64,000 nucleotides of DNA from Sabellastarte sp. h YS-2021 (GCA_964017235.1 OZ024931.1:100644221-100708220), one strand, 5' to 3'; counted from the stretch's first letter, positions 45,772 to 57,030 are shown. The notes: generated by a model from the sequence alone, not told the origin. Made by a program: numbers and translations.

Positions 45772-47957
45772 GGGCCGGTTTCATGAAGCCTTCTTTGTTT
45801 TTTCTTCCTTAAAGTAAAGGAAGAGGGATTTCTAACCTTTGGCAAGGCTTCCCTCAAATCCTGTTTCACAAAGCCTCCTTTATTCCACCTTACCAGAGAT
45901 TTTCCTTAACAAAGGAAGAGTGATTCGCTGTATAACCACATTGCTTGGAATTTCCCTCCATTGCTTATATAACCTTCACACAATTTAGTTTAAATATTAA
46001 GAGCGTAAATTGCATTTTAGCATTTTAACTATTTTAATCTTGGTACATTAGGTACATTTTAATTTTCAGATACATCATTTGCATTTTTATTTCTTTTGGG
46101 AGTTGTTTCCAAAACCTATAACCACACCAATGTTTTTCTTTCACTGTAAGTACATGTGTACTTGTGCACTTATTTTGTACCTAAATTACCTTATGGATTC
46201 AATGTCCTTACTGTAACACTGTTAAAGATCAATAAAGTCAGTAAATCTATATTTTACTATATTATCACCCACCCGGCTCGCCGGCGGGAGATTATACTTT
46301 GTACCATGTGTGTGTGTGTGTGCGTGAGTGTGTCACGCAGTTTTCTCTGAAACTACTATAGTTTCACATTTTTGGTTAATTACATGTCCTAATGAATTTT
46401 TACGCTCTTCAATATTTTTGGGGGTTTGGTGAACTTTGACCTACTTTTGAGTGAGTAATAGCACTTTTACCTAATATAATTATATGACTTATAACTCTCA
46501 AACTATTGCATTTAGAGTATTTTGTTCAAATATGTTATTCAGGTACTTGCTCCACAGCTACAGCATGGTCAGTAGTTTGGAACTGTATCTCCATATGTTG
46601 TTCATCTACTTTTTTGTGCTACTTTTAGTGGAAATGTGAAAAAAATCAAAAATATCTCGAAAACCGAGATAGAGTGATTTCGAGGAAATTTTTGACCTGC
46701 AGGGTAGTACAAGAGTATCCTGTGAGTAGGGGAAAAATTTCAGTTTTCGCCTCTTTTGGCGGCCATCTTGGATTTTAGCAGAAAATGAAAAAGTGTGAAT
46801 ATCTCGAAAACCGTAACAGATAGAGTGATTTTGAGCGAATTTTTGACCCACAGGGTAGTACAAGAGTATGCTATGCACAGGGGAACAATTTCAATTTTCA
46901 CCACTTTTGGCGGCCATCTTGGATTTTAGCGGAAAATGAAAAAGTGTGAATATCTCAAAAATCGTAAGAGATAGAGTGATTTTGAGTGAATTTTTGACCC
47001 ACAGGGTAGTACAAGAGTATCCTATGGAAAGGGGAAAAATTTCAATTTTCCCCACTTTTGGCAGCCATCTTTGATTCAAGCGAAAAATAAAACATTGAAA
47101 ATATCTCAGAAACGGTAAGAGATAGAGTGATTCTGAGCAAATTTTTTACCCACAGGGTAGTACAGGAGTGTCCTGTGGCTGGGGGAAAAATTTCAATTTT
47201 TGCCACTTTGGGCGGCCATCTTGGATTTTAGCGGAAAATGAAAAAATGTGAATATCTCAAAAACCGTAAGAGATAGAGTGATTTTGAGTGAATTTTTGAC
47301 CCACAGGGTAGTACAGGAGTGTCCTGTGGCTGGGGGAAAAATTTCAATTTTTGCCACTTTTGGTGGCCATCTTGGATTTTATAGCGGAAAATGAAAAATT
47401 GTGAATACCTCGGAAAAGGTATTTCTTCCCCTTTAATGCTCGGCGGGAGATACACACCGCGGCAGTGGTCTTGTTTTAATAAATTTTGTAAAATGCAGTT
47501 TGGTTGTGATTATATTTTGCAAATTAATAAAGTTGGTCACATGACAATTTTTACCCAAAGTAAGGGAGGGGCCCTTTATGTTCAAGTAAACTCCATGAAT
47601 ACGTTTCTCACTTCAAAAGTTTGAACATCAGTTTTTCAAGAATTAAACAACCAAATTGTATGAAATAAACAGCAAAACATTGTTTGTGGATGTAGGTTTG
47701 ACAATAATGTTTCAAGTTCTATATATTTAGGTGGATTCACCTTAAAATGTTCATTAAAGTTAATAAACATTCCTTGAAGGACACTTCCTTAAGTCTAAGG
47801 TAGGTCCTTAGCTTCCTTGAAATTCAAGGGAGTTTTCAAGGTCTCCTTTAAGGAAGGAGGCTTTGTGAAACTGAGATCTTTTAAAGGCGGGAGAAAATCA
47901 AGGAAATCCTAGAATTTAAGGTGACCTTTATCTTAAGGAGGCTTCGTGAAACCGGCC
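45772..47957. mobile_element. TIR element H2 carrying a satellite, 2.2 kb
   Basis: Ends GGGCCGGTTTCATGAAGCC and GGCTTCGTGAAACCGGCCC are inverted. Subterminal repeats of the same motif occur at 45869 (TTTCACAAAGCCTCC) and 47857 (GGAGGCTTTGTGAAAC). The interior includes a (TG)8 run (46307-46322) and an S/U array (46440-47400). No ORF. The TIR resembles that of H1 (GGGCCGRTTTCA). Confidence 0.85.
46440..47400. repeat. U-type satellite array, 151 bp, inside H2
   Basis: GAGATAGAG-type anchors at 46666, 46817, 46968, 47119 and 47270 are each 151 bp apart. Units include GACCCACAGGGTAGTACA and GGCGGCCATCTTGGATTTTA. One S-like unit (46445-46600) precedes them, as in the higher-order repeat at 4282-5555. 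Confidence 0.95.
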
Positions 47958-49375
47958 CCAGGTCATTCAGACAGAATGGTCTCTCCTGCATGAGGTATGC
48001 AACCAGATTTGTCTGGAGTGGCACTGTCCAAAGGTGAATAAATCCCTTTGCCACCAGATACAACAACAAGCTGCCCAAGTTTGTGTCCCCAATTCGGGAC
48101 CCCAAAGCGTGGGCAGTAGCTGCTCTGACTTTGTCTTGGGAGGATCTGTATCTGAACGATTTTCATCCAGTTTCTCTCCTGGGAAAAATTATCAGTAAAA
48201 TCTCAGATCACTTGTGCATTGTCATTCTGGTAGCCTCGGGTTGGCACAACAGGCTGTGGTTTGGGGACCTAGTCAATCTGTTGTCCTAAATTACCAAATG
48301 CCTCCCCAACCAACCCAATCAAGTGAGCCAACCTTCAACTGAGCCTTTAGCAGAGATCTGGTGAATCTCAACCTCAATAACTGGCTCCTGGAGCTGCTTC
48401 AATCAAAGAACAAGGTTTCTCTGAGCAAGGTGCAATAAGAATTGAGGCTCCTCAAAGATGCTCAACCAGAGCATTCTATGAAAGAAAGTTTTGTTCGATG
48501 GTGCAAAGCAAGTCAGATGGACTTCAGGTCGCCATCTATCAAGGTTATAGCTGATTTTCTCCTGCACCTTTTCCAGGGTAAAAATCTCTAGCCTAGTACT
48601 ATTGATGGCTATAGGTCAGCCATCTCTGACAAGATTGGGAGTTCTTCCTTAAATATTAGTAAGGATGAAAACCTCAATCATCTTTTGGACAGGTTGCATA
48701 AAGACAAATCCAAAGGTTGTAGGAGTGTCCCCTTGTGGAACCTCCCTTTCGTCTTACATCTGTTGACCAAACCACCTTTTGAACCCTCAAAAAGACTTCC
48801 TTAAAACATCTGACCTTTAAGATGTTTTTTCTTCTCACCTTAGGTACTGTGAATCATAGAAGTGAAACATATGCATGGTTGAACAAGAATATTAGACCCC
48901 AGATAGAATGGTCAAAATTTTTTGCCAAGAATCATTTGGCTAAAGAGGGCCCAGAGTGTGTGGCCCCAATGGTAATCCCTGCCCCGACTCCCACACTGTC
49001 CACCAAAGGGGACAGGACCCTTTACCCAGTCAGAGCCTTGTGCTATTATCTGGACAGGACCAAAGATCTTAAGACAAAATAAGGAGCTTGTGTTTGTCTT
49101 CATCAAGAAGAGCTTTGTCAAGAATATTTCTCCTGCCACTATTTCTTTTTGGATAAAGCAATGGTTATCCTCCGCTCTGAGTTGTCAGATCAGAAAGCTC
49201 ACACTTTACATCAGGTTAGATCACATGCTGCCTGAGCCTTTGCTACTTCCAAAGCTAGTTCACCAGTTAATATTCAGGATTGAGCAATGTTATTGGCTAT
49301 TAAAAAGAGTTCTGCCTTTAGTCCCTTGTAAGCTTCCCTCCATCCACTGGGTAGTTAATCTAGCTGTTGTCTGTT
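47958..49375 (+). pseudogene. DIRS G connector and tyrosine recombinase pseudogene
   Basis: Resumes after H2 with IQTEWSL-like sequence, then the connector (LPKFVSPIRDPKAWAVAALTLSWEDL), then YR: ADFLLHLFQ (about 48550), TIDGYRSAIS, FFLLTLGTVNHRSETYAWLNKN (Arg box altered), YPVRALCYYLDRTKDL (49024-49072), and a heavily frameshifted end without a clear HxxR or Tyr box. Inactive. Confidence 0.8.
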
Positions 49376-49456
49376 AGGTAAGATGTATTACTGCAATAAA
49401 TAGAAAATTTAGGTTGTAAATTCATTTTTTTATCAGTTAATATCTTACCTAACAGA
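49370..49456. repeat. ICR of DIRS G
   Basis: GTAAGATGTATTACTGCAAT joined to TTATCAGTTAATATCTTACC reproduces the junction of G's right and left ends. The right ITR runs on to 49717. Confidence 0.8.
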
Positions 49457-49785
49457 CAGTACATTCCCACCCATCCTGCCCCACATTTATCTTGCTGCGG
49501 ACTTAATCTTTAGAGGAATGAAAAAGCGATGATATGTCCCTCTAGGAAGTGAGGAGGGAACTAGGTAACCTGGCAGGTGGAGAGCACTGTACCGGTCTGG
49601 CCAGAGGTGAAACTCAGGATGTCTTTTTCTGTCGTTAGGTGCAAGCTAGACATATAGCTATTGTCTGTTAGGTAAGATGTTAACCAATAAAAATTTAATT
49701 TACAGCTTAATTTTCTAGTTTGAGCTGTTTCAGTTGATGACAAGCATTGTGTAGTGATGCATTCATTGTTTTTGACTGCCTGTAG

Positions 49786-49902
49786 CTCAAATGCTGTGGT
49801 ATTGCTGACTACAATGACTGGGACTCCAACATTTACTTCAACTGCACATCCCCATCAGTAGAAGCTTGTGGCGTTCCCTTCTCCTGCTGTGTGGTGGATG
49901 AG
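49786..49902 (+). CDS. Tetraspanin (TspanC8-like) internal exon with CCG motif
   Basis: A 117-bp exon, 39 codons in phase 0, with a strong acceptor (TTTTTGACTGCCTGTAG) and a consensus donor (GAG/GTAAGT). It encodes [20 protein letters not shown] and then a stretch ending CGVPFSCC. The CCG signature, the NIYFNC motif and the FSCC pair are diagnostic of the large extracellular loop of the tetraspanin C8 group. Six of the eight loop cysteines are here; the remaining two (QCGYD and GC positions in the family) should lie in a later exon not seen in this window. The exon starts 68 bp after the right end of DIRS G. No frame damage is visible, so the gene is probably functional. Confidence 0.93.
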
Positions 49903-49964
49903 GTAAGTTGAGACCCTCAATAGTCACGTAGTTGACCTGTGACCTGCATCAGTAAGTTATAGGT

Positions 49965-51000
49965 GGCTCTGTTTATTTTTATGTCATTATGTCATCACTC
50001 TGTAGCATCTGGATTTTTTTAAAAGATACCTCCTCTATCGAGGATGAAAAATTGTTCAAGGCATGCATATTTGTTCATTCGTCTGTTCTCTAGAGCCATT
50101 GTAAGTGAGGTAGCCCCTCCCAAAGTGTGAAAATTTCAACACAATTTTCTCATTGACTATTGCAGGGATTTATCTCCTATCATGCACATATGTTCACATG
50201 TTTTTATGTCAGCGAACTTGTCAATCAGCTGAATCATGTCGTCACTCTGCGGTATACACTTACTCATCCTCGTCCGCAACTTCTCCTCCAAAATTACAAG
50301 AGCCTAGAGAGCTGTTTTTGGGGTTTTTTTTTTTTGAAAAGATACCTTATCTTTCGAGGATGAAAAATTGTTCAAGGCATGCAAATCTGTCTGTTCGTCT
50401 GTTTGTTAGAGACATTACAAGTGAGGTACCCCCCACCAAAAGTGTGAAAATTTGAACACTTTATCACAATTTTCTCAGTGACTATTGCAGGGATTTCTCT
50501 CATTTCTTGCATATATGTACTAGGTCACAAGTAGATTCCCTTGTGTGAGTATCAGGCATGGATCTGTTTAAATTATTTTTTTATGAATTTTTAAAATAAT
50601 TTTTAATGCATTAAATTCATGAAATCACGCACTAAATCACTTGAAAAGTATTGCATTTTGTTAAAATATGCTATTCAGCTACTTTTTCCATAGCTAGATA
50701 GTGGTGAGTAACTTGGGTGTCTATTCCAATAGCTAAGTGAGTAATAGATACTTTCTGATTTTGCAGTACCTTTCATAATGTGTAAAATTACTTGTAACTC
50801 GAAAACTATGGCATTTAAAGAATTTTGTATAAATATGTTATTCAGCTACTTTTAGGTCAGCTATGGCATAGTAAAATTGCAGACCTGTAGATCATTGCAT
50901 AGCTGAGTAATAGCTACTTTGAGGTTATCACTGTTGAGTAAATTGCTTGTATCTTCAAAACTGTTGCATTTACAGTCAAATCAAAGTAATTTAACTTGAA
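49965..51000. repeat. S element head fragments and short S array
   Basis: 49978-50145 and 50197-50600 are two copies of the S head (GAGGATGAAAAATTGTTCAA), followed by about two S monomers. This lies in the intron downstream of the second tetraspanin exon. Confidence 0.8.
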
Positions 51001-51319
51001 TAGGCCTCTACACAGTATCCTGTGTGTAAATGCTGACAAAAAAACTTCCTGTTTCTTATTGTTAATCTTTCTCAGCCGTATGATTGACATAAACAAAAAT
51101 GCTTGGGAAAATTTATTTATTTGATAAGTAAAATCAAAGGAACATCTTTATGGATATCAAGCCCTGAAAATTTCACAGTAATCATTATTTTAAAAGTTCA
51201 TTACAGCAAAAACTGCACAGAAGAATTACACCCCTTAGATGTTTCATGTTATGTAGAATTGAAAGGTTAGCTGAACAACTCCTCTCTGTGGTATACATAG
51301 CTGATAAAACAATAAGAAT

Positions 51320-51349
<30 letters not shown>
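51320..51349. repeat. Poly(G) tract, 30 G
   Basis: Uninterrupted G run. It could form a G-quadruplex, or its length could be unreliable in the assembly. Confidence 0.9.
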
Positions 51350-51351
<2 letters not shown>

Positions 51352-51512
51352 AGTCAAATCAAAGTAGTTTAACTTGTATAGGCCTCTTGTGCCTGTGGAG
51401 GGAAAACAAGCTTGTGTACATAAAACTTAGATCGTTTTGTTTTTTTGCTAGTTAAACTTTTGCCGTTTGGAATTTCATACGAATGGTAAAAAGTTAGTGT
51501 TTGTAAAGTATT

Positions 51513-52509
51513 ATGTCCACCCCACTGGGGGGTGGACATATTATTTTTGCTTTTTCCGCCGTCTGCCGTCCGCCGTCCCACTTGGTTTCCAGACATTTTA
51601 GGCAACAGTTCTTATCCTATCTTTACCAAATTTGGCATGCAGGTTTATTGGGTTAATAGCTTGTATGGGATTGCTTTTGGTGATGATAGCTCTATAGCTA
51701 ACTGAGTAATAGCTGCTTTGCTACTTTTGAGTATCTCTTTGGTTTCCAGACATTTTAAGGAATGCTATTAAGCCTAGCTTTCTGAAATTTGGTATAGAGG
51801 TTCATTGCAAATGTGCTCATATCTCCTAAACCGTGCGAGATAGAGCGATTTCGTCAAAATTTTCGACCCACAGGGTATCTAAGGAATGTACTCTTTGCAA
51901 TTTTCAAAAAATTTTCCCCTCCCCAAAAATGGCGGCCATTTTGAATTTTCGAATTTTTGCCAAAAATGGCAAAACACAAATTTGCTTCTATCTCCTTAAC
52001 CGTGCGAGATAGAGCGATTTCGTCGAAATTTTCGACCCATGGGGTATATAAGAAATGTACTCTTTGCAATTTTCAAAAAATTTTCCCCTCCCCACATATG
52101 GCGGCCATTTTGAATTTTCGAATTTTTGCCCAAAATGGAAAAACACAAATTGGCCTTAACCGTGCAAAATAGAGTTATTTCGTTGAAATTTTCGACCCAT
52201 AGGGTATCTAAGAAATGTACTCTTGCCAATTTTCAAAAAATTTTCCTTTTCCCAAAAATGGCGGCCATTTTGAATTTTCAAATTTTTGCCAAAAATAGAA
52301 AAACAGTAATTTGCTTCTATCTTCTTAACCGTGCAAGATAGAGTGATTTCGTCAAAATTTTTGACCCAACCAATGCAAAAAGGCATGAAGCTGAAATAAT
52401 TTACATCTACACTAATAAATATTTAAGCATCATTGATATATTTTACAAATGAAACAGGGTCTTGTAAGACGACTGTACAATTTTGGCAAAAGGTTCATGG
52501 GGTGGACAT
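51513..52509. mobile_element. TIR element Y, complete copy, 1 kb
   Basis: Begins ATGTCCACCCCACTGGGG, itself a hairpin with the following GGTGGACAT, and ends CATGGGGTGGACAT. The interior carries three to four U-like monomers (51800-52370) with GGCGGCCATTTTGAATTTTC. No ORF. A second, 3'-truncated copy is at 59448-60006. Confidence 0.8.
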
Positions 52510-52790
52510 TACACATGATAATGTGTGTTGTTCTATGCTATCCTGTTTCTATTCGCATCTACTATCAACAGGGCGTCCTATTTCTAGTTCCTGAATAAAA
52601 TGAATATATATATTTTGTGAAAAAAGAAAATTAAATGCCCATGTTTTGTAAATATGACCTGAATGTAATTTATATGGTGAAGTTTATAGACCGATCATAA
52701 CTTGGATATGGACTCACTGAAGGTAGGCCTTATCAGTAGTTTTATTTAGCGTGACTTTAATTTCACATTTGATCTGTATTCGCGAATATA
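52510..52790. other. No gene recognised
   Basis: AT-rich spacer between Y and the next S array. Confidence 0.5.
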
Positions 52791-55150
52791 GCGAAAATTA
52801 ATGTCATGCGAAAATAACCACTTATACAGTATTTTCTATGAATATGTTGTTCATCTGCTTTTGGGTCAGCTATAACATAGTTAAATTGTTCACATGTATG
52901 TCATGGCATAGCCGAGCAAGAGCTACTTTCAGGTTCTCACTGTTGAGTAAATCAGATATAACTGGAAAACTATTGCATTTAGAGTATTCTGTTTAAATAT
53001 GTTGTTCACATACTTATGGGTCAGCTATAACATAGTGAAATTGTAGACCTGTAGCTCATGGCACCACTGAGCAATAGCTACTTTTTAGATTTTCACTGTT
53101 CAGTTAATCGGTTGTAACTTGAAAACTATTACATTTACAGTATTTTGTTTGAATAAGTTATTACCTACTTTTGGGTCAGCTATAAAATAGTAAAATCGCG
53201 GACCTGTAGCTCCTTGCATAGCTGAGTAATAGCTACTTTCAGGTTCTCACTGTTGAGTAAATCAGTTGTAACTTGAAAACTATTTCATTTACAGCATTTC
53301 TTTAAATGTGTTATTTAGCTACTTAAAATTGCAGCCCTTTAACTGATTGCATAGCTGAGCAAAAGCTACTTTGAGATTCTCACTGTTGAGTAAATCAGTT
53401 GTAACTCAAAAACTATTGCATTTGCAGTATTTTCTTTAAATATGTTTTTAACCTATTTTCTACACCTCAACAGTTACCTTCTTACTTTCTTTCTGAATAC
53501 CATTTGCAGGGCACAACTTTTGTGTCCTTTTCTTCTGTTACTCCGAAACTCAAAACATACAGTTAGCTGACACAGAGCCCGTTCACGGGCACTGATTGCT
53601 TGTTGGCTTTTCAGTACATTCCATAATGAATAAAATCTTGTAACTTGAACACAATGCATTTAAAGAATTTTTTATAAATATGTAATTCAGCTACTTTTGG
53701 GTCAGCTATAACATAGTGAAATTGTAGACCTGTAACTCATGGCTTAAGCCTCTCTTACATCCCGTCGTACGTGTATAGACACGTAAGTGTGCTGCCTAAG
53801 TCTCCCTTAAGTTACCCTTGAGGCATGGATGCGTTTGTAGATATCATGCGTGCAAGCAGAGAAAATGTGCATGCAAATTTTCATTGCAGGAACTGTACGA
53901 CCTTGATATTTTGTTATAAAATCGCAAGTGTACCTTAAGTGTCCCTTGCAATTCAGGCGAATTTTCTCTGTAACCAGGACGTACGTGCACGTACGATGGG
54001 ATGTAAGAGAGGCTATAGCTGAGTAACAGCTACTTTCAGGTTCTCACTGTTGAGTAAATGAGATCTAACTTGAAAACTATTGCATTAGCAATATATTTTG
54101 CTTTGAATATGTTGTTCACCTACTTTTGGGCCAGCTATAACATAGTAAAGTTGCAGACCTGTAGCCCATGGCACAGCTGAGCTACAGCTTCTTTCAGAAT
54201 ATCACTGTTCAGTAAATCACTTGTAACTTCAAAACTATTGCATTTAGAGAATTTTGTTTAAATATGTTATTCACCTACTTTTGCGTCAGGTATAATATAG
54301 TGAAATTGCAGGCATGTAGCTCATGGCATAGCTAAGCAATGGCTATTGTCAGGTTTTCACTGTTGAGTAAATCTGTTGTCATTTGAAAACTATTGCATTT
54401 ACAGTATTTTATTTAAATATCTTGTTCACCTACTTTTTGGTCAGGGATAACATAGTGAAATTGCAGACCTGTAGCTCATGGCATACCTAAGCAATGGCTA
54501 TTATCAGGTTCTCATTTTTGAGTAAATCAGTTGCAACTGGAAAACTATTGCATTTAGATTATTTTGTTGAATTTTGTTTTTCACTTACTTTTGGGTCTGT
54601 GATACGTAGTACAATTGCAGACCTATACCTCATGGCATAGTTGAGCTATAGCTACTTTCAGAGTATTACTGTTGACTAAATCAGCTGTAACTTGAAAACT
54701 ATTGCATTTAAAGTATTTTGTGTAAATAAGTTATTCCCTTACTTTTGGGTCAGCTATAGCGTAGTAAAATTGCAGACCCTAAGCTCATTGCAAGGTAGCT
54801 CATTGCAAGGCGGAGCAATACCTTTGAGGTTCTCACTGTTGAGTAAATTAGTTGTAACTCGAAAACTATTGCATCTTGAGAATTTTGTTTAAATATGTTA
54901 TTCAGCTACTTATGGGTCAGCTATAACATAGTGAAATTGTAGACCTGTAGTTCATGGCATAGCTGAGCTACTTTCAGATTCTCACTGTTGAGTAAATCAG
55001 TTCTAACTCGAAAACTTTTGCATTCACAGTACTTTACTTTGAATACCATTTTCAAGGCACGACTTTTGTGTCCTTTTCTTCATTGACTTCTACTCTGAAA
55101 CTCGAAACACAGTCAGCTGAGACAGAGCCCATTCACGAGCACTGATTGCT
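52790..55150. repeat. S-type satellite array, diverged
   Basis: About 13 monomers with GTCAGCTATAACATAG, AGCTGAGTAATAGCTACTTT and GAAAACTATTGCATTTA, more diverged than 35280-38865. Two S tail motifs (GGGCACAACTTTTGTGTCC at about 53508, and a diverged copy at about 55055) lie inside and at the end. A MITE at 53747-54014 interrupts it. Confidence 0.9.
53747..54014. mobile_element. 268-bp MITE in S satellite
   Basis: 27-bp inverted ends beginning AGCCTCTCTTACATCCC, with one mismatch. Flanks TTA and ATA suggest a 3-bp target duplication, as in PIF/Harbinger. The surrounding S monomers give the empty site (GGCATAGCTGAG). Confidence 0.88.
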
Positions 55151-55798
55151 TGCTTGGATGATTTGAGCCAGAATTGAGGAACATGCAAGAATCTTTTATC
55201 TGACAGTTGTATTGTGTACTTTATCTTCCAAATGAGTAGACAAAGGAGAGCCAAACTAACTGGGACGGCCACTGTGAAGAAACTTTTAAACTAGAGTGTC
55301 AGTTTTGAAGATACGGTGAATTTCAACTGGGAGCCAATGGAATCATTTGAGAATAAGAGATGCCCTTGTGTATTTGTTATAGGAATAAAAGACATATTTG
55401 AGTGCTTTATGATGGTTTAAAACTATCGATCGGCTGAATATTAAAGCCACGAAGCCCTATTCCAAAATGGTTACATGATATTTTGAACAAAATAAGCGGT
55501 AAATCTTACGCAAAAATCAAAACAAATCCAATGACATGTTGGCTGTTCCATTAACTAAACATGCATAGTGATGGATGTGCAAACAACCTTTTGGTTAAAA
55601 TATTGTTAGGAAATCCAGCACAGAATAATGTGATCTCATAAATATTAATGAGTAGTCGATCTTTAAATGAAATATTGATAAAAATCCCAACTGAATTATT
55701 TGACTTCATATATGCTGCATATTATTTTACCACGAGTTGTTTGTTTACATTTGTATGCGAAGGGACGATGCACGCAGAATTAAACAGCGTTGTTTTAT
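55151..55798. other. No gene recognised
   Basis: AT-rich sequence with no supported ORF or repeat. Confidence 0.5.
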
Positions 55799-57030
55799 TT
55801 ACCGTTCTGTTTTGGCGATTCCAGCATTGCGCAAAAGATGTGTTAAAGGTCTCTGCGCAGCGTACCATTTTAGAATACACTTTGTGACAATCCTAGGAAG
55901 TGTGTTTTGAATACACTGCAGTTTGCGCATGTTGAGACTGGAAAGACTCGAGAAGAGAGAGTTGCAATAATCAAGGCCACTACTCACTAAGGCACTAGCC
56001 GCCAGGATAGCAGCCTCATCAGTCATATACTATCTAACCCATCTGAGATCACATATTTAAATGAAACATGTCTTACAAATATTTCGGACATAATCAACAA
56101 AGGACAAATTAGCATCAAACCAGACACCAAGGTTCTTTACAACAACTGCTGGATCTAACTTGGAGGTAGGGATCTAATTTCTTGAGTTAAGCATGAGATC
56201 CAAAGATGGTAAATTTTGTTTTGTGAAGGTTTAATTTGGGTATAGTGGACGACATCCATTCTTGAACATCTAGAAGACATGAATTCAGTTTGTCAAAAGC
56301 CAGGGCTGCATTTTTGTGAGAGATATGAATAAACAACTGGGTGTTATATGCATAAAATTAGAATTTGATGTCGGTGTGCATTCCAATAACCTTACTCAAA
56401 GGAGTGGTGTAGAAGGAGAACAGCAGAGGACCAAGGACTGAGTTTTATGGTACTCCAAACAGCAGCTCACACAATTCAGAGAGGGTTGACCCAATTTTAA
56501 TTGCTTGGAATCGGATGGCTGAGATAGGAGGTGAACCACTTCAAGGCTGTGCCGCAACCACCGAACCTTGACCTAAGATAGTAAAAAAAAGGTAGTGTGG
56601 TCAAGTGTGTCGAACGCAGCCAAACAGATCCAGTAAGACAAGTGCAGTAGGCTCGCCACATGAGGGTGAGATATGAATATTGTTTTTTGATCTGGAGCAG
56701 GGCGGTTTCAGTATAGTGACCACTTTTGTATGCAGATTGCTTAGGATTGTCAAGATTGTTACTGTTGATCTGTTGCATGAGCTATTTCAGAACTACCTGC
56801 TCCACCAATTTTGACATGAAACATAGTTCTGATACCGGTCAAGAATTCTTTAAATCTTTGCTTGGAAGTGATGCTTTCTTTATTAGGGGAGTAACAACTG
56901 CCTTCTTGAATTTTTGAGGAAACACACCCTCAGCTAAAGACAGGTTGACAAGTAATATCCACACAATCTTTCAAAAAGATAGTAGGCACTGGGTGTAAAA
57001 GACATGATTTTGTAGGGGAAGTTTTGATGA
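55799..57030 (-). pseudogene. LINE (CR1/L2-like) reverse transcriptase fragment
   Basis: On the minus strand: QSAYKSGHYTETALLQI (about 56700-56750), FYYLRSRFG and LKWFTSYLS (56530-56610), then S-VLGPLLFSFYTTPLSK. The catalytic box follows as FYAYNTQLF (FYADD expected) at 56340-56357. Downstream are NLGVWFDANLSF and the C-terminal SSGLDYCNSLFSSLSS (55950-55995). Both aspartates of the YADD box are gone and several stops interrupt it. This is a LINE and not part of the DIRS families. Confidence 0.85.

Larger units (their letters stand above)
24158..49717 (+). mobile_element. DIRS element G (host of nested insertions)
   Basis: Left terminus TTATTGCTTTAATACATCTT at 24158. Right terminus at about 49675-49717 (GTTAACCAATAAAAATTT). 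Matching ICR at 49370-49456. G's own sequence is 24158-24426, 25912-26568, 43629-45181, 45726-45771 and 47958-49717; the rest is X, DIRS C (with D and S inside), H1 and H2. Its ITR is closest to that of F, so G and F are one subfamily. Confidence 0.88.
17680..49785 (+). other. Tetraspanin intron of about 32.1 kb filled with nested DIRS elements
   Basis: The intron is bounded by the GT at 17680-17681 and the AG at 49784-49785. Apart from about 58 bp after the first exon, about 1.1 kb between elements B and G, and 68 bp before the second exon, every stretch can be assigned to a mobile element. The elements that carry gag/pol are in sense orientation with the host gene. Confidence 0.85.

Noticed and set aside
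51854-52386. Overlapping ORFs on both strands in element Y
   Set aside because: They derive from the U-type repeats, with the same peptide repeated.
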